DNA of 64,000 nt. Source: Flaccisagitta enflata. Its lineage: Eukaryota; Chaetognatha; Sagittoidea; Aphragmophora. The position numbers and the translations under genes are program-made. Where the stretch lies: assembly GCA_965153355.1 (NCBI GenBank), contig OZ231128.1, positions 248,001 to 312,000 on the forward strand, read 5' to 3'. Positions 21,890-33,277 of the stretch are shown here, one piece after another. The notes below the pieces were generated by a model, which searched no databases, was not told the origin of the DNA, and worked only from the letters and a program-made list of their open reading frames with translations. The stretch's first letter is position 1, and every line of letters begins with the position of its first letter.

Positions 21890-22277
21890 TCTTGTGACAA
21901 AAAAAAAACGCGTTTCTTCCCATTAAACGCGATTACAGCATAAACACATATTCATGAATTTCAACCATCCTACAAGGTAGTGAGCAAAATGAGTAAGCGA
22001 GCCCATTAGGGATGTGGAAGCGATCAATTTCCATACCGCTTCCGCCGCTTCCGCTTCTGCTTCCATTTTGCAGTTCAAATACTAGTAGCTATCCCACCCA
22101 CCAAAATGGAAGCGGTCAATCGCTTCCACATCCCTGGAGCCCACGAATAAAGCGAGCAAGCGTAGAAAAGCGGATCGCTGCAGAGGGAGTGAGCGGAGTG
22201 AGTGGTGCGAGCAAATGAACGTAGCGAGCGATCAAGTGGCCCGTTCAAAACGCGATTGTCTCTTGACTAGAAACGCA
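21890..22277 (-). mobile_element. Family C element interrupted by a hAT MITE
   Basis: It begins GGGTGTGTTTCTTGTGAC and ends TTGACTAGAAACGCACCC. Between are AACGCGATTACAGCATAAAC and GGAGTGAGCGGAGTGAG blocks typical of family C. The element at 22007-22136 is inserted in its GAGCCC segment. Confidence 0.78.
22007..22136. mobile_element. hAT-type MITE nested in family C
   Basis: Ends TAGGGATGTGGAAGCGAT and ATCGCTTCCACATCCCTG are inverted repeats. The flanks GAGCCCAT (21999-22006) and GAGCCCAC (22137-22144) form an 8-bp duplication with one mismatch. The interior has CGCTTCCGCTTC repeats. A decayed relative occurs at 55650-55740, also inside a family C copy. Confidence 0.85.
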
Positions 22278-22340
22278 CCCAGTGAGTGTCAAACGGGTGA
22301 CAGGAGAGGTCGGGGTTGAGGAGATTTGAATACAGAAAGG

Positions 22341-22493
22341 CTTCATGAAAACGAATCACAGGGTATGGGCTCCCTACAGTTCATGAAAGCGTGAGCACAG
22401 AGACCATTGAAGTGAGTGATAACGGCAAAACGCCAAAGTTGAGTATCGTGAAGCCACAGTACAGCCTCAGTAATGCCTCAATTAAGCCATATC
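22341..22493 (+). CDS. Candidate coding segment, product unknown
   Basis: A plus frame is open from a stop at about 22340 to the start of a family B element at about 22496. It reads through YGLPTVHESVSTETIEV and SDNGKTPKLSIVKPQYSL. The composition is natural and non-repetitive, but only about 52 codons are available and the opposite strand is also partly open. A GTGAGT at about 22411 could be a donor after ACCATTGAA. It lies in the only apparently unique DNA between a family C and a family B copy. Confidence 0.2.
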
Positions 22494-22495
22494 AA

Positions 22496-23245
22496 GTAGT
22501 CGCAAAAACGTAAGATGATCAGAGGTACGGGTGCCCTGCCAAAGTAGATTGTGATTAAAGTTAAGGGAGGTAGCAGGCAGCAGCCTCGAATGAGCCAATG
22601 GCCTTTGCTTTCCTTCTCCTTCTCCTTCTCCTTCTCTTTTTGTAGCACCCGAGGGAAATCGTGACCTAAGCTTCACACAGAAATTTTTTCCTTCTCCTTC
22701 TCCTACTCCTTCTCCGGCCCCGTCCCCCTCAAATCCCAGTCTCGAGGCCCACTAATCCCGGTCTCGCGGCCCAAATCTCCAGTCTTGAGGCCCAAATCCC
22801 AGCCTAAAGGCCCCAGTCCCAGCCTCAAGGCCCAAATCCTTGCCTCAAGGCCTAATCCTAGCCTGGAGGCCCATATTTCCAGTCTTGAAGCTCAAATCTC
22901 AGCCTCAAGGTCAAAATCTCAGCCATAATGCCCAGATCCCCAGCAAGGCCCAAATCTCAGCCTCCAGGCCAAGATTTGAGCCTTGAGGCTGAGGTGGGCC
23001 TTGAGGCAGGTTGAGCCTCAAGGTTTGGGCCTCGAACTGGGGTGGGCCTCGAGACCCCTGGGATTTGAGGGGGACGGAGGGAGGAGGAGAAGGAGGAGAG
23101 AGGAGGAGGAAGATCCCTGTGTGAAAGCATGGCTCATCGACCCCTTCGGGGCAGCTCTACTCCCCCCTCAACTTTAACCACAGCCTACTTAGGCAGGGCA
23201 CGGGTACCGCTGACCATCTAACGCTTTTACAACTATTCCTTCTAG
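22496..23245. mobile_element. Family B foldback with long terminal inverted repeats
   Basis: The left terminal segment (TAGTCGCAAAAACGTAAG, GTACGGGTGCCCTGCC, TTAAAGTTAAGGG) is inverted at the right end (CTCAACTTTAACCACAGCC, GGCAGGGCACGGGTACC, CATCTAACGCTTTTACAACT). The inner arms are TCCTTCTCCTTCTCC and the GAGGAGGAAGATCCC / GTGTGAAAGCATGGC / TCATCGACCCCTTCGGGGC blocks. The centre has about 20-bp GGCCCAAATCCCAGCCTCAA repeats that switch strand near 22960, so the whole element folds back on itself. Confidence 0.82.
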
Positions 23246-23456
23246 CGGTTGGAATTTGTGCCTTTGGGCTGAGATTTTGGCTTTAGGGCCGGGATTTGGG
23301 CCTAAGAATTGGGATTGAGGCCTCTTGGCTAATTTTTGTGCTTAAGGCCGAACCAAGATCATGTTGAAAAGCCCTGACAAAAATTCAGTGAGGAAGAGAT
23401 CATAAGAGGATAACAAATCTGTGCCCATTGCCCAGTCCATCTACATGAACTTAATT

Positions 23457-23673
23457 AAACAAGACCGGATACACGGCTACCCCAGTCGCGTGCGGGTGGG
23501 CAGGGGCTGTATTTGAGGTCACTCAATCATTTGGGCAGGTGCAGTGAGGCCAAAGACCGCAAAAACCCAAAAAAAGTAAAGTGTGATGGACAGACCAACG
23601 GACGGACCAACGGACGGACGGACCGACGGACCGACAAAGCAGGTTGTAGAGTCGCGTAGCACGCGACTAAAAA
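23457..23673 (+). mobile_element. Family A element, well-preserved copy
   Basis: It starts ACAAGACCGGATACACGGCT, then ACCCCAGTCGCGTGCGGGTG, then GGTCACTCAATCATTTGGGC, AAAGTAAAGTGTGATGG and GGACGGACCAACGG units, and ends AGAGTCGCGTAGCACGCGACT (a 21-base motif: AGAGTCGCG, TAG, CACGCGACT) plus AAAAAT. No TIRs or proteins are present. Confidence 0.85.
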
Positions 23674-24120
23674 TCCCAATCATGTTCTTAGTTGGGCCGC
23701 CCGATTTTAACCTGTTTAGCAGGTTTCAGTTGAGACAAAAATGACACCCCTTACAAGCTTTAAACAGAGATTCCTCTTGTTGAAAAAAATATAGCCATTG
23801 GACGCGATAGAGCAAGTGACAGAGAAACAGATACAGAGAGACACGCACGGACAGACTAACAGACATGACCTTCCACTTTTCTAATAGCTGATGGTTAAGC
23901 CAAATCTTTCTATTGGGCAGGGGCCATTTTGCAAGCCTAACAAGCCTAATAACCTGCAAGCCTAACAAGGGGCCATTTTGCAAGCCTAACAAGCCTAACA
24001 AGTCAAGTGAGCAGCCACCCGCATCTATGTGAAAGTTTCTTGAAAAAGATAGGCACTGAGTGTTTATAATGGAGGCTTTTTTTGAGAGCTGCAGACGTTT
24101 AAAGGGTTTTGTTGCATCAT
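23674..24120. other. Short AAGCCTAAC repeats and otherwise unassigned DNA
   Basis: The phrase GGGCCATTTTGCAAGCCTAA occurs twice within 60 bp (about 23921 and 23970), with extra GCCTAACAAGCCTAA units. Nothing else is recognised in this stretch. Confidence 0.5.
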
Positions 24121-24171
24121 AGCTAAGCTCTATCAGTACGCCTATATATAACCAAAAATGAACAAAATGAA

Positions 24172-24262
24172 CCTGGCCATTTAAGGATATGATACTATTA
24201 TGGTTGAATACCTATAGGGAGGACATATACTGTGGTATAGAAATAATATCCTTAAATGGCCA
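24172..24262. repeat. Short inverted repeat (MITE-like)
   Basis: TGGCCATTTAAGGATAT at about 24175 pairs with ATATCCTTAAATGGCCA at about 24247, with a loop of about 50 bp. No target duplication is evident. Confidence 0.6.
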
Positions 24263-24401
24263 AATGAAGAATTCGACAGTAACAAAATGAGAATTACAGA
24301 AACGGATGACAAAAAAGTCTTATGTGGCATTAAAAATGTTTCTGAGCGAAAACATATCGTGAACAGAATTGGGCAGTCTTATTGGGCAACTTTCTTTTGG
24401 G

Positions 24402-24590
24402 CGGCGGCTTCAAAGGGCCGATGACCTAAGCTCTCTAACTATGGGAAATTTCTCCTTCTCCTCCTACATCCCCTCAGGGCTCAAGGACCATATCCCAGCT
24501 TCAAGGACAAAATCCCAGCCTCAAGGCGCAAAACTAGCCAAAAAGCCCAATCCTAGACTCAAAGCTTAAATCCCAGCCTTAAGGCTGAAC
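24402..24590 (+). mobile_element. Family B fragment (left arm and core repeats)
   Basis: GGCGGCGGCTTCAAAGGGCC, GATGACCTAAGCTCTCTAAC and TTTCTCCTTCTCCTCC are followed by CAAGGACAAAATCCCAGCCT units. No right arm is present. Confidence 0.6.
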
Positions 24591-24808
24591 CCGTTCTGGG
24601 CAAGTAACTATCAGTGAGCATCTAAGAGGGTCTAAGAAACTGTGATAGACTGTCAGTTTTTTTGACATTCTGTTGGGCTGAGAAAAAAACAAACTCATTT
24701 CGTCATCATTGTCGTTGTCATCATCGGTATTCTCGCGGTTTCACTGCCTTGCAACCTTTGGCATTGGGGTCGCACTCTTTGTGACATCCCATTGTAGAAG
24801 TAGAGATT

Positions 24809-24878
<70 letters not shown>
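24809..24878. repeat. (GA)n flanked by direct repeats
   Basis: About 70 bp of GA lies between two copies of TGTGACATCCCATT (about 24779 and 24888). Confidence 0.95.
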
Positions 24879-24882
<4 letters not shown>

Positions 24883-25618
24883 GGTCTGTGACATCCCATT
24901 CTTATGTAAACGAATTTCGGTCTTTAGAATTTTTTTTCTTTTTTTTTTTCTCTTTTTTTTTTCTCATTTTTCGATTCTTTCTCCATTCAATTCCAGATTC
25001 GTATTTGATGCAAAAGATGCGACTTTTTTCCGCATTTTTTTTTTCTATTTCATGCAATTTTTCATATTCCTGCCTCTGTCGGTTTTTTCAGACACCTAGG
25101 CTGAACTATCTTGTTAGGGCTACTTTTCCATTTCATTTAATGCAATTTTCTGTGTTGTTGCTGCCCTGGGTTGTATCAGACATTTCTTAAATTCTTATGT
25201 GATATCCTGTTATATACACGTCCTTCTTATGTGATATCCTCTTTTATACAGGTCCTTCTTTTCTTAAACCCACACTGTCCCCCACTGAACTTACTTTTAT
25301 CTTTCTTTTTTATTGCTGGTTAGCAGGGGTATATAAGATTGAGTTGTTTTTTATTACCTCCCCCCCCCCCGCCTTTAATTTCCAGCAATGCGTCGTGTTG
25401 CGTTTTGAAATCTATGATTCTATTTCCCATAAAGCAATAAAACCGTGGTTTGAATAGTGATTAACTAGCCACGGCCCCCCACTGCCCACCCCACCGGGGG
25501 TTGGGATGGAGAAACTCAATGATCAGGCCAGGGGATGGGGAAACTCAATGAACAATGATATACAGGCTTGCAAATCAGTCACACCCCCCCCCCCCACTCA
25601 CCTGCAATTTTCTTTGAC

Positions 25619-25619
<1 letters not shown>

Positions 25620-25705
<86 letters not shown>
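25620..25705. repeat. (CT)n microsatellite
   Basis: An 86-bp uninterrupted CT tract, preceded by a C-run and CACTCACCTG. Confidence 0.98.
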
Positions 25706-25708
<3 letters not shown>

Positions 25709-25906
25709 GATAGAGTGGTCGTCTCACTGAAGCGGCTTTGATTCGGCCCATAAAAAATCATTATGATATTACAGCTGTGATATTACATAGCTCATTCATA
25801 CTCAAAATCATACCCAAGGCAGTTGGAGCTAGAGTTGTTTGGAGCGGTTTGCAGAGGGCTCTCCTAACCTTTCCATGATATCATCACAGTTATCTACTGT
25901 CAAAAT

Positions 25907-26061
25907 CAGTTAAACCCCGCTCCAACGGATTTCAGGGGACCAACAAATTTTATCTGTTATGGTTGGAATTCTGTTGGGAAATAAAAGAAAACTGGTTGAC
26001 TTAGTATCTGTAATTGGCAAAATTCAGTTAAAAGCGGGTCCTTTAGAGCAGGGTTCAACTG
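25907..26061. mobile_element. Pogo/Tigger-like MITE
   Basis: The left end CAGTTAAACCCCGCTCCAAC and the right end AGAGCAGGGTTCAACTG are inverted and continue inward as GGGACCAAC and AAGCGGGTCC. TA follows the right end at 26062. The left flanking dinucleotide is mutated. Confidence 0.68.
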
Positions 26062-26252
26062 TACTTTCTCCTATGTGAGTGTATGTGGATGTGTGATGGT
26101 GAGAGGGGCAGCGGCCCCAAAGGTGCTGTTCTAGTAAGTGTGTGATTTGACCCTTTGGGCTGGGATATAGGTGTCAAGGCTTGATATTAGTCAGCAAGCC
26201 CTCAAAGGACCCAATGACCTATAATTAACACTAGAATTTTTGTCTTGGGGTA

Positions 26253-26678
26253 CCACGCGTATAAAAAAAAAACGCACCTTTCCTTTCATTGATGAAACAG
26301 ATACAAAAAAAGATTAAAACTTTTTTTACTTGTGTTATTTTTTCTTATTGAAATTACAGATACAAAAACTGATACAATTTTAATCAGGACCAATCCCAGG
26401 TCTGTGTCTCAAATGGTTTAGGAGCTAGAGCCTTCCAAAGAGAAGCTCTATTTTGCTAAAATGCACTTTTTAGTCGCGGACACGCGAAAATGAAAAGGCA
26501 AAGTTTTCATTCAAACTAATGCCATTTCCAAACGAAAAAAGATAGAAATACCAGATTGAAACCATATGAAAGTATTTTCAAAGGGCTTTCCAATATTTTA
26601 GAATTTCATTGGATTATTTTGAAATTTGTTGCCACAATAAGCCATTCAAAAGTGTGTCTTTTTGATTGATATGCGTGG
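26253..26678. mobile_element. Family I TA-flanked TIR element
   Basis: Ends CCACGCGTATAAAAAAAAAA and the counterpart TTTTTGATTGATATGCGTGG border TA on both sides. The interior contains ATGCCATTTCCAAACGAA and AAAGGGCTTTCCAAT, shared with copies at 56540 and 61355. A lone family A-type hairpin (TTTTTAGTCGCGGACACGCG, about 26467) interrupts the shared sequence. No transposase is present. Confidence 0.75.
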
Positions 26679-26683
26679 TATAG

Positions 26684-27050
26684 GATTTGAGCCTAAAGGC
26701 TTGGGTTTGGGCGCGAAGGTAGGAATATTGGCTTGGAGGCTGGGATTTAGTTTCAAGGCTTTGATTTGGGTTCAAGGCTTTAAATTGAGTCTTAAGCCTG
26801 GGATTTGTGCCCTGAGGCATAGGATACAAGCCTTGAAGCTGGGATTTGGGCCTTGGGGCTGGGATTTGAGCCTTGAGACTGGGATGTGGGCCTCAACGCT
26901 GGAAATCAGGCCTTGATGGGGGGAGCGTAGGAGAAGGAGAAGAAAAAGAAGGAGAAGGAGAAGAAAAAGAAGGAGAAGGAGAAGAAAAAGAAGCAGAAGG
27001 AGAAGAAAAAGAAGGAGAAGGAGAAGTTTCTGCATATGTGAAAGCACATA
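26684..27050. mobile_element. Family B right half
   Basis: GATTTGGGCCTTGGGGCTGG-type units run into GGAGAAGGAGAAGAAAAAG repeats and GCATATGTGAAAGCACAT, the family B right arm. A family A 3' end follows at about 27050-27125 (AAAAAGCAGGGTGCAGACCC, degraded hairpin, AAAAATG). Confidence 0.6.
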
Positions 27051-27255
27051 TCAACCAACCAATCAAACAACCGACCAACCGACTGAAAAAGCAGGGTGCA
27101 GACCCGCGAAGCACGTGAGTAAAAATGAATGAATGATTGAGAGAATGGAAGAAAGATAGAATGAGTGACAATAAACCCCCCCAAAAAAAGAAAGAGAGAA
27201 GAAAAAAGAAAGAAAGAAAGAAAGAGAGAAAGAAAGAAAGAAAGAAAGAAAGAAA

Positions 27256-28870
27256 CCCTTATTCATAAGAGGGAGTGCGGGAAGTAAACGGGAGTGCTAG
27301 CAGCAATGGAAAAAAATCAATATCAGACTGATCTGACAAAAAGGAGGGCGGGATTAGCAGGGGAGTGCTGACAGTAACAAAATCAGGACTGAACTGTTAT
27401 CTGCGAGGGGAGGTGAAGCAAAAGGAGTGCTAGTGAGCAATGGAAAAAGTCAATACTGACTGATCTGACGCAAGCGAGGCGGATTGCGCAGGAGTGCTGA
27501 CAGCAACAAAGTAAAATCAACCTTCATTCATGAGAGGGGAGTGGAAGTAAAAGGAGGCCAGCGAGCAATGAAAAGTTGATATCAGACTGACCAATGTAAA
27601 AGGGAGGGCGGATTGGCAGGGGAGTGCTGATGAGCAATAAAATTAGGGTCAACCTTCATTCATGAAAGGTGATGGAAGTAAAAGGGAGTGCTAGCAGCAA
27701 TGGAAAAAGCTCAACATCAAGGACTGATCTTGACAAAAAAGTGAGGGTTGGATTGGTATGGAGGCGGGACAGCAACAAAATCAGGATCAACCTTCATTCA
27801 TGAGAGGGAGTGCGGGAAGTAAAAGGAAGTGCAGTTAATGGAAAAAGTCAATATCAAACTGATCTGACAAAAGGGAGGGCGGGATTGCAAGGGAAGTGCT
27901 GACAGCAACAAAATAAGATACAACCTTCATGCATGAGAGGCAGTGCGGAAGTAAAGGAGCAAGTAGCAGCAATGAAAAAACATATCAGACTGATCTGACA
28001 AAAGGGAGGGCGGGATTGGCAGGGGATTGCTGACAGCAACAAAATTAGGATCAACCTTCATTCATGAAAGGGAGTGTGGAAGTAAAAGGGAGTGCTAGCA
28101 GCAATGGAAAGTACAATATCAGACTGATCTGACAAAAGGGAGGGCCGGATTGGCAGGTGAGTGCTGACAGCAACCAAATCAGCATCAACCTTCATTCATG
28201 AGAGGGGAGTGCGGAAGTAAAAGGGAGTGCTAGCAAACATGGAAGAAAGTCAATATCAAACTGATCTGACAAAAAGGAGGGCAGGATTAGGAGGGGAGTG
28301 TTGACAGCAACAAAGATACTATCAACACTGATTCAGGAGAGGGAGTGCGGGAATTAAAAGGGAGTGCTGGCAGCAATGGAAAAAGTTGATATCAGACAGA
28401 GTCTGACAAAGGGAGGGCGGGATTGGCAGGGGGGGAGTGCTGACAGCAACAAAGTAAATCAACCTTCATTCATGAGAGAATTCCGGGAAGTAAAAGGAGT
28501 GCTAGCAGCAATGGAAAAATTGGTATCAGATGATCTGACAAAAGGAGGGCGGGATTGGCGGGGGAGTGCTGACAGCAACAAAATCAGGATCAACCTTCAT
28601 TCATGAGAGGGAGTGCGGGAAGTAAAAGGGAGTGCTAGCAGCAATGGATAAAAGTCAATATCAGACTGATCTGACAAAAGGGAGGGCGGGATTGGCAGGG
28701 GAGTGCTGACAGCAACAAAAGCTTCATCAACTGATGTCATAAGAGGGAGTGCGGCATGAAGAAGGGAGTGCTCACAGTAATTCAGTCAGTTTAACCCCGA
28801 CCTTCAAAAAGGGAGTGCGGGACCTTGTAGGGTGTGCTACAGAACAGAAATAAGCAACTTGTTCTGTGAA
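27256..28870 (+). repeat. ~136-bp satellite of two ~68-bp halves, about 12 units
   Basis: Unit landmarks are TTCATTCATGAGAGGGAGTG, GGAGTGCTAGCAGCAATGG, TATCAGACTGATCTGAC and GGCAGGGGAGTGCTGACAGC. The two halves share GGGAGTGCGGGAAGT versus GGGAGGGCGGGATTGG and AGTGCTAGCAGCAA versus AGTGCTGACAGCAA, so the unit is an ancient dimer. Units differ by an unusual number of single-base indels in G and A runs. Confidence 0.92.
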
Positions 28871-29054
28871 GGAAGGTTTCATGAGAGGGAGGGCGGAGAC
28901 CAGGGAGAGCGGAAATATCTATTCCGCATTTGTGTCTGTTTGTGTATGCTCGCTTCTCGCTCGCTCTGTGAGTCCCTCTGTCTGTGTTTCTGTATGTTTT
29001 TACGTCTCTGTCTTTGTCGCTAGTTCTGTGAATGTCTCTGACTGTATCTGATTT

Positions 29055-29268
<214 letters not shown>

Positions 29269-29543
29269 ATACGTGCGTTCCGTCTAGGGTCATGTATTCA
29301 GAAATGGTGATGGTCGTTATCTCTGTTCGGGTTGAGGACAAACAAAAGATGAATAATCAAGTAAACAAAAACAGAGATACTAACGAGTAAAGATTTGATA
29401 AGTAGAAATGGTTTATATAGCCTATTGAAAGACAATGGGAAAGTGAGTAAAGATGGGTTGGATCAAGAAGAGAAATTGATTTGGGAATGAGGGAGATTCT
29501 TGCGTTTGGAAAAAAAAAGCGGGGAGAAAAAAGGTGAAGCAGA

Positions 29544-29873
29544 TGGTGAAGTTACGTCAGTGTCACAGTCACCCGGGACTGGTGATTGAGGATAAAGTTC
29601 CGTCAGTGTCACGGTCAACCGCGACTGATGATTGGTCGTCAAGTTACGTCAGTGTCACGATACTCGCAACTGGTGATTGATGGTGAAGTTACGTTAGCGT
29701 CACCGTCATTGGCGACTGAACATCGATGGTCAAGTTATGTCAGTGTCACGGTTACCCGCAACTGGTGATTGATGGAGAAGTAACGTCAGCGTCACGGTCA
29801 CCCGGTCACCCGTGACTGATGATTGATGGTGAAGTTACTTCAGTGTCACGGTTACCCGCGACTGGTGATTGAC
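29544..29873 (+). repeat. 46-bp tandem repeat, seven units
   Basis: Landmarks are GAAGTTACGTCAGTGTCACG, GTTACCCGCGACTGGTGATT and GATGG. Units vary at CpG positions, and one has an extra GTCACCCG. Confidence 0.93.
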
Positions 29874-30149
29874 GGCGTATTTCAAAAATCAGTTTATTTT
29901 TTAGGAATGTTTTTCTATAAGAGGGTCTGTCTGTCCATCTGCCTGTCCATCTGTCTGTTAGACCCTCTGTTAGTTAGCCCGTCCTTTCAGTGCGTCTCTC
30001 GGCTGTTTTTGGCCCCGGTGAGATCCTAGATACTGAGTGAAACAATCAACTAATATGTTTTGAGAGTCTCCTTTGCTACTCTGTTGCTTCATCTGTCTGT
30101 TTGCCCAACTGTCTCTCCATACACGTCACATGTTTGGCACCGTGACACA

Positions 30150-30205
30150 TTTTGGATGCATTTTTGGATGCATTGTTGGATGCATTGTTGGATGCATTGT
30201 TGTTG
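30150..30205. repeat. 14-bp tandem repeat TTGGATGCATTGTT
   Basis: Four imperfect units containing GGATGCATT, followed by GTT repeats. Confidence 0.9.
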
Positions 30206-30324
30206 TTGCTGAAAGCAATCTGTTAAATGATGCTTGGTATTGATTGGTTGATTGATGATTTTGTTGGTCATGCAAATTTTTTATTTACAAAATCTGAAGC
30301 TTTTTCATCAGAAAAGCAGAACCA

Positions 30325-30545
30325 ACCTCATTATTTATTCATTCATTCATGCAATCATTTGTTCATTCATTCATTCATCCATTCATTCAATCATTCATGC
30401 ATTCATTCATTCATTCATTCATTTATTCATTCATTCATTCATTCATTCATTCATTTATTCATTCATTCATTTATTCATTCATTCATTCATTCATTCATTC
30501 ATTCATTCATTCATTCATTCATTCATTCATTTATTCATTCATTTC
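30325..30545. repeat. (ATTC)n tetranucleotide tract
   Basis: About 220 bp of ATTC/TTCA repeats with occasional TTTA and CAAT interruptions. The His-Ser-Phe-Ile frames are artefacts. Confidence 0.98.
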
Positions 30546-30992
30546 TATAAAAGGTCCGTTCATAATAATTATTCATTCAAGACAAAAAATTCATTATATG
30601 CTTTCTTAACAATGTTACCCTCTGGTGATTTGTTGAATTTTGGTAACACAGGTAACCATCATTTGCCCTTAGCTATTTTAGTAAGCATTAGTATTTTGGG
30701 TTAGACTCAGAATGGATGTTTGCTAAGTTAGTTTTACTAGTCATTGAGACCCTCTTCCATATTTTTCAGGTTAGGTATAGTGAGGGATATTGTTCCACCT
30801 ATCATACAATTTATCATAGAGATATTATGTGACATTTTCTATGCGGTTTTAAAAGGCCAAAAATTTTCTCAAAACTCTCAGAAGCACACTTTGAAAACAG
30901 TTTCTTACAGCGTTGATTTTATTTAAGCTACTATCACGTTTGGCGAACTGTGTCTTGATTCCAGACAGATATTCGCCTCTCCGTTGCGCGTA

Positions 30993-31588
30993 ACTATGGC
31001 AAAATAAAAAAGCGAACAACTTGTTTGTCAATGTTTCACATCCAAGCAATGAGAAAAACATAGCAAAATCCGTGACCATTTTAAAGATCTGCAAAAGATC
31101 TTTCAAGTGAGACCTTGCTGGATGTTCTAGCTCTGTCCGTTTAGAAATGGCATAAGAATGAAGACAGGTGGTCAAGAATTTGGAAATTCACTACACCATT
31201 TTCATGGGTTATCTTTATCCTAACATAAAAATTGAACGCATTGAGTTTTTAATTCGTTCTTGGCGCCATTTTGAAGAAAATTTGAAGCTCTTTAATTTGC
31301 TCATGGATAACGAGTAGCTACGATAATCCTGAGCTGCATAATTGACAAAAACAGAAAGACTAAAATTCGTCATTGAAAAAGAATTGAAATAGGCACTTTT
31401 TTCAATCAGCGATTTTTTTCTTCAAACCATTGCCATTTCTAAACGAATAAAGCTACAATGACCAGCAACGTCGCATTTGGAAGATTTTTTGCAGAGCTTT
31501 AAAATGGTCATGGATTTTCTATGGTTCAGGCCCATAGTTAAGCAGAAACTAGTAAAACAAAGTGTTTGCTTTTTTTCTTTGCCATAGT
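30993..31588. mobile_element. Family J TA-flanked TIR element, copy 1
   Basis: Ends ACTATGGCAAAATAAAAAAG and CTTTTTTTCTTTGCCATAGT border TA (30991-30992, 31589-31590). Both arms carry a CCATTTCTAAACG / CGTTTAGAAATGG motif, so inversion extends well inside. No transposase is present. The sequence just outside both ends is CpG-rich and apparently unique. Confidence 0.78.
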
Positions 31589-31762
31589 TAGTCAAGAGGC
31601 AATGAAGCGGCAACCGGCCTACTTGGTAGCTCACGGCCGCGAGCAACACGTGCAAACTCGGATATTGATTAAATGTACTTTTTGTATTTCCCTTTTTCCC
31701 TCCTCGTCTGTTTCCAAGGTATATATGCTGCTACATGAGCGATCGCGTATTCATCTCTGTCA

Positions 31763-32036
31763 CTGGGTGCGTTTCTAGTCAGAGACCATCGCGTTTTTAA
31801 CGGGCCACTTGGTCGCTCGCTACGTTCATTTGCTCGCGCCGCTCACTCCGCTCACTCACTTTGAATGCTCTGCTTTGCTTTGCTGTGCTCGCTTTGCTCG
31901 CTCGCTCAGTTCCTGGGCTCCCTCACTTGCTTCGTTCACTCCCTCGTGGGACAGTAAAAATTCATCAATATGTGTTCACACTGTAAACGTGTTCAACGGG
32001 AACATACGCATTTTTCATCTTCACTAGAAACACGCC
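31763..32036 (+). mobile_element. Family C element
   Basis: It runs from GGGTGCGTTTCTAGTCAGAG to TTCACTAGAAACACGCCC. The interior has CTTGGTCGCTCGCTACG, GCTCACTCCGCTCACTC, CGTGGGACAGTAAAAATTC and GTTCAACGGGAAC. I see no convincing target duplication. Confidence 0.8.
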
Positions 32037-32074
32037 CTGACTCTTTCTTTTTTGTCTAAGTTTCTCGTTCAGTA

Positions 32075-33049
32075 ACTATGGCAAAAAAAAAAACCAAACA
32101 GTTACTTCTTTTGCTCATAAATCCTTTGAAAATTCACCCAGTGAGCTGAAATGTTTACTGAAGTTACTTTTTAGTATCATTAAGCATCACCAAAAAAATC
32201 AATGACCTGCTTTCAATAGTTTGGGAATTATAGATTTTTAAAAAGTGCTTGTCAGATGATCAGAAATTTCATGTACACCCATAAGAATCTACAAAGAATG
32301 AATAAACAAATCTCAAAAAACCGTACTAAATCTAGTCCGATTTTGATGAAATTTGATGTGGAGGTAGACCACAATGTCAGCTGGCTGTGGTAAAAATTTT
32401 ATTACCAAACTCCAATTATTTTAGCAGAAACAGCAAGTTTTCCTAAACTTTTTTTATGGTTTTAAGAATAAAGCAGATGAAGATGAAACCTGAAATATAA
32501 ATCAATGCTAAGGATACAGTTTTTTACCAATCATCATGATTTTTTAACTGGTAACCTTTGTACATATGGTCCATCTCCAGTAAAATTTTTGTGAAGATTG
32601 AAGCATTTTTAGTCCCCCAAATCGCAAAAATATTCTAACAGGTAGCAGAATATTTCTTATCCTGAGCAAGCTTACAATCAACCAATATCTACCCCACTAG
32701 ACTTTATCTGAGTAGAAGCGAATTTTGCCTAGTATTAGTAAATAGCACCATCAGACTGCAGTTCAAAAATCATAACAAAACTCCCAAAACTCTTCGCACA
32801 ATGCCAATTTTACTAAAAATAGTGCGATTTTTATTCAGGATAAAAGTTATCTCTGGCAGTCCAAAAATGAGGTTACTTCAGTAAAAACGTGATAACGGCT
32901 GAAGTTTTCAAGGGATTTTGATGAAATTTTAACCAGAGATAGTCCAAATCATGGTTATCATTCACTGTAAATTTTATGCAAATCGGTTAACATCTTCATA
33001 CATTTTTGCTCTTTCAAAAGTTGTTTGGTTTTTTTTTTTTTGCCATAGT
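32075..33049. mobile_element. Family J TA-flanked TIR element, copy 2 (~975 bp)
   Basis: Ends ACTATGGCAAAAAAAAAAAC and the counterpart GGTTTTTTTTTTTTGCCATA border TA (32073-32074, 33050-33051). It is longer than copy 1, with an AT-rich interior containing TTTTGATGAAATTTGATG motifs and no coding frame. Confidence 0.75.
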
Positions 33050-33277
33050 TAGATTGTTTGATATCTCCCTATCTTTGAGACTCTTTGCTTCGAATTTTCA
33101 TGATATATTCTCCCGCTATTTCTTTCTCACATATATATATATCTTTACATACAAATACCAATCCCTTGAGTACAGTAGATTTGCTCCTTCGACTTGAGAT
33201 GATACGGACATACGAGGGGCAAACTGCAAAGAGGATTGATTCAAGCGGATTGATATCTTTACCAAAATGTTTTGAAA

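Noticed and set aside
22007-22136. TAGGG as telomeric repeat DNA
   Set aside because: It is the single terminal motif of a hAT MITE; there is no tandem TTAGGG array anywhere in the window.
24740-24800. A 23-codon minus frame beginning MGCHKECDPNAKGC
   Set aside because: Too short, no conserved context, and its first codons recur beside the GA tract as part of a direct repeat.
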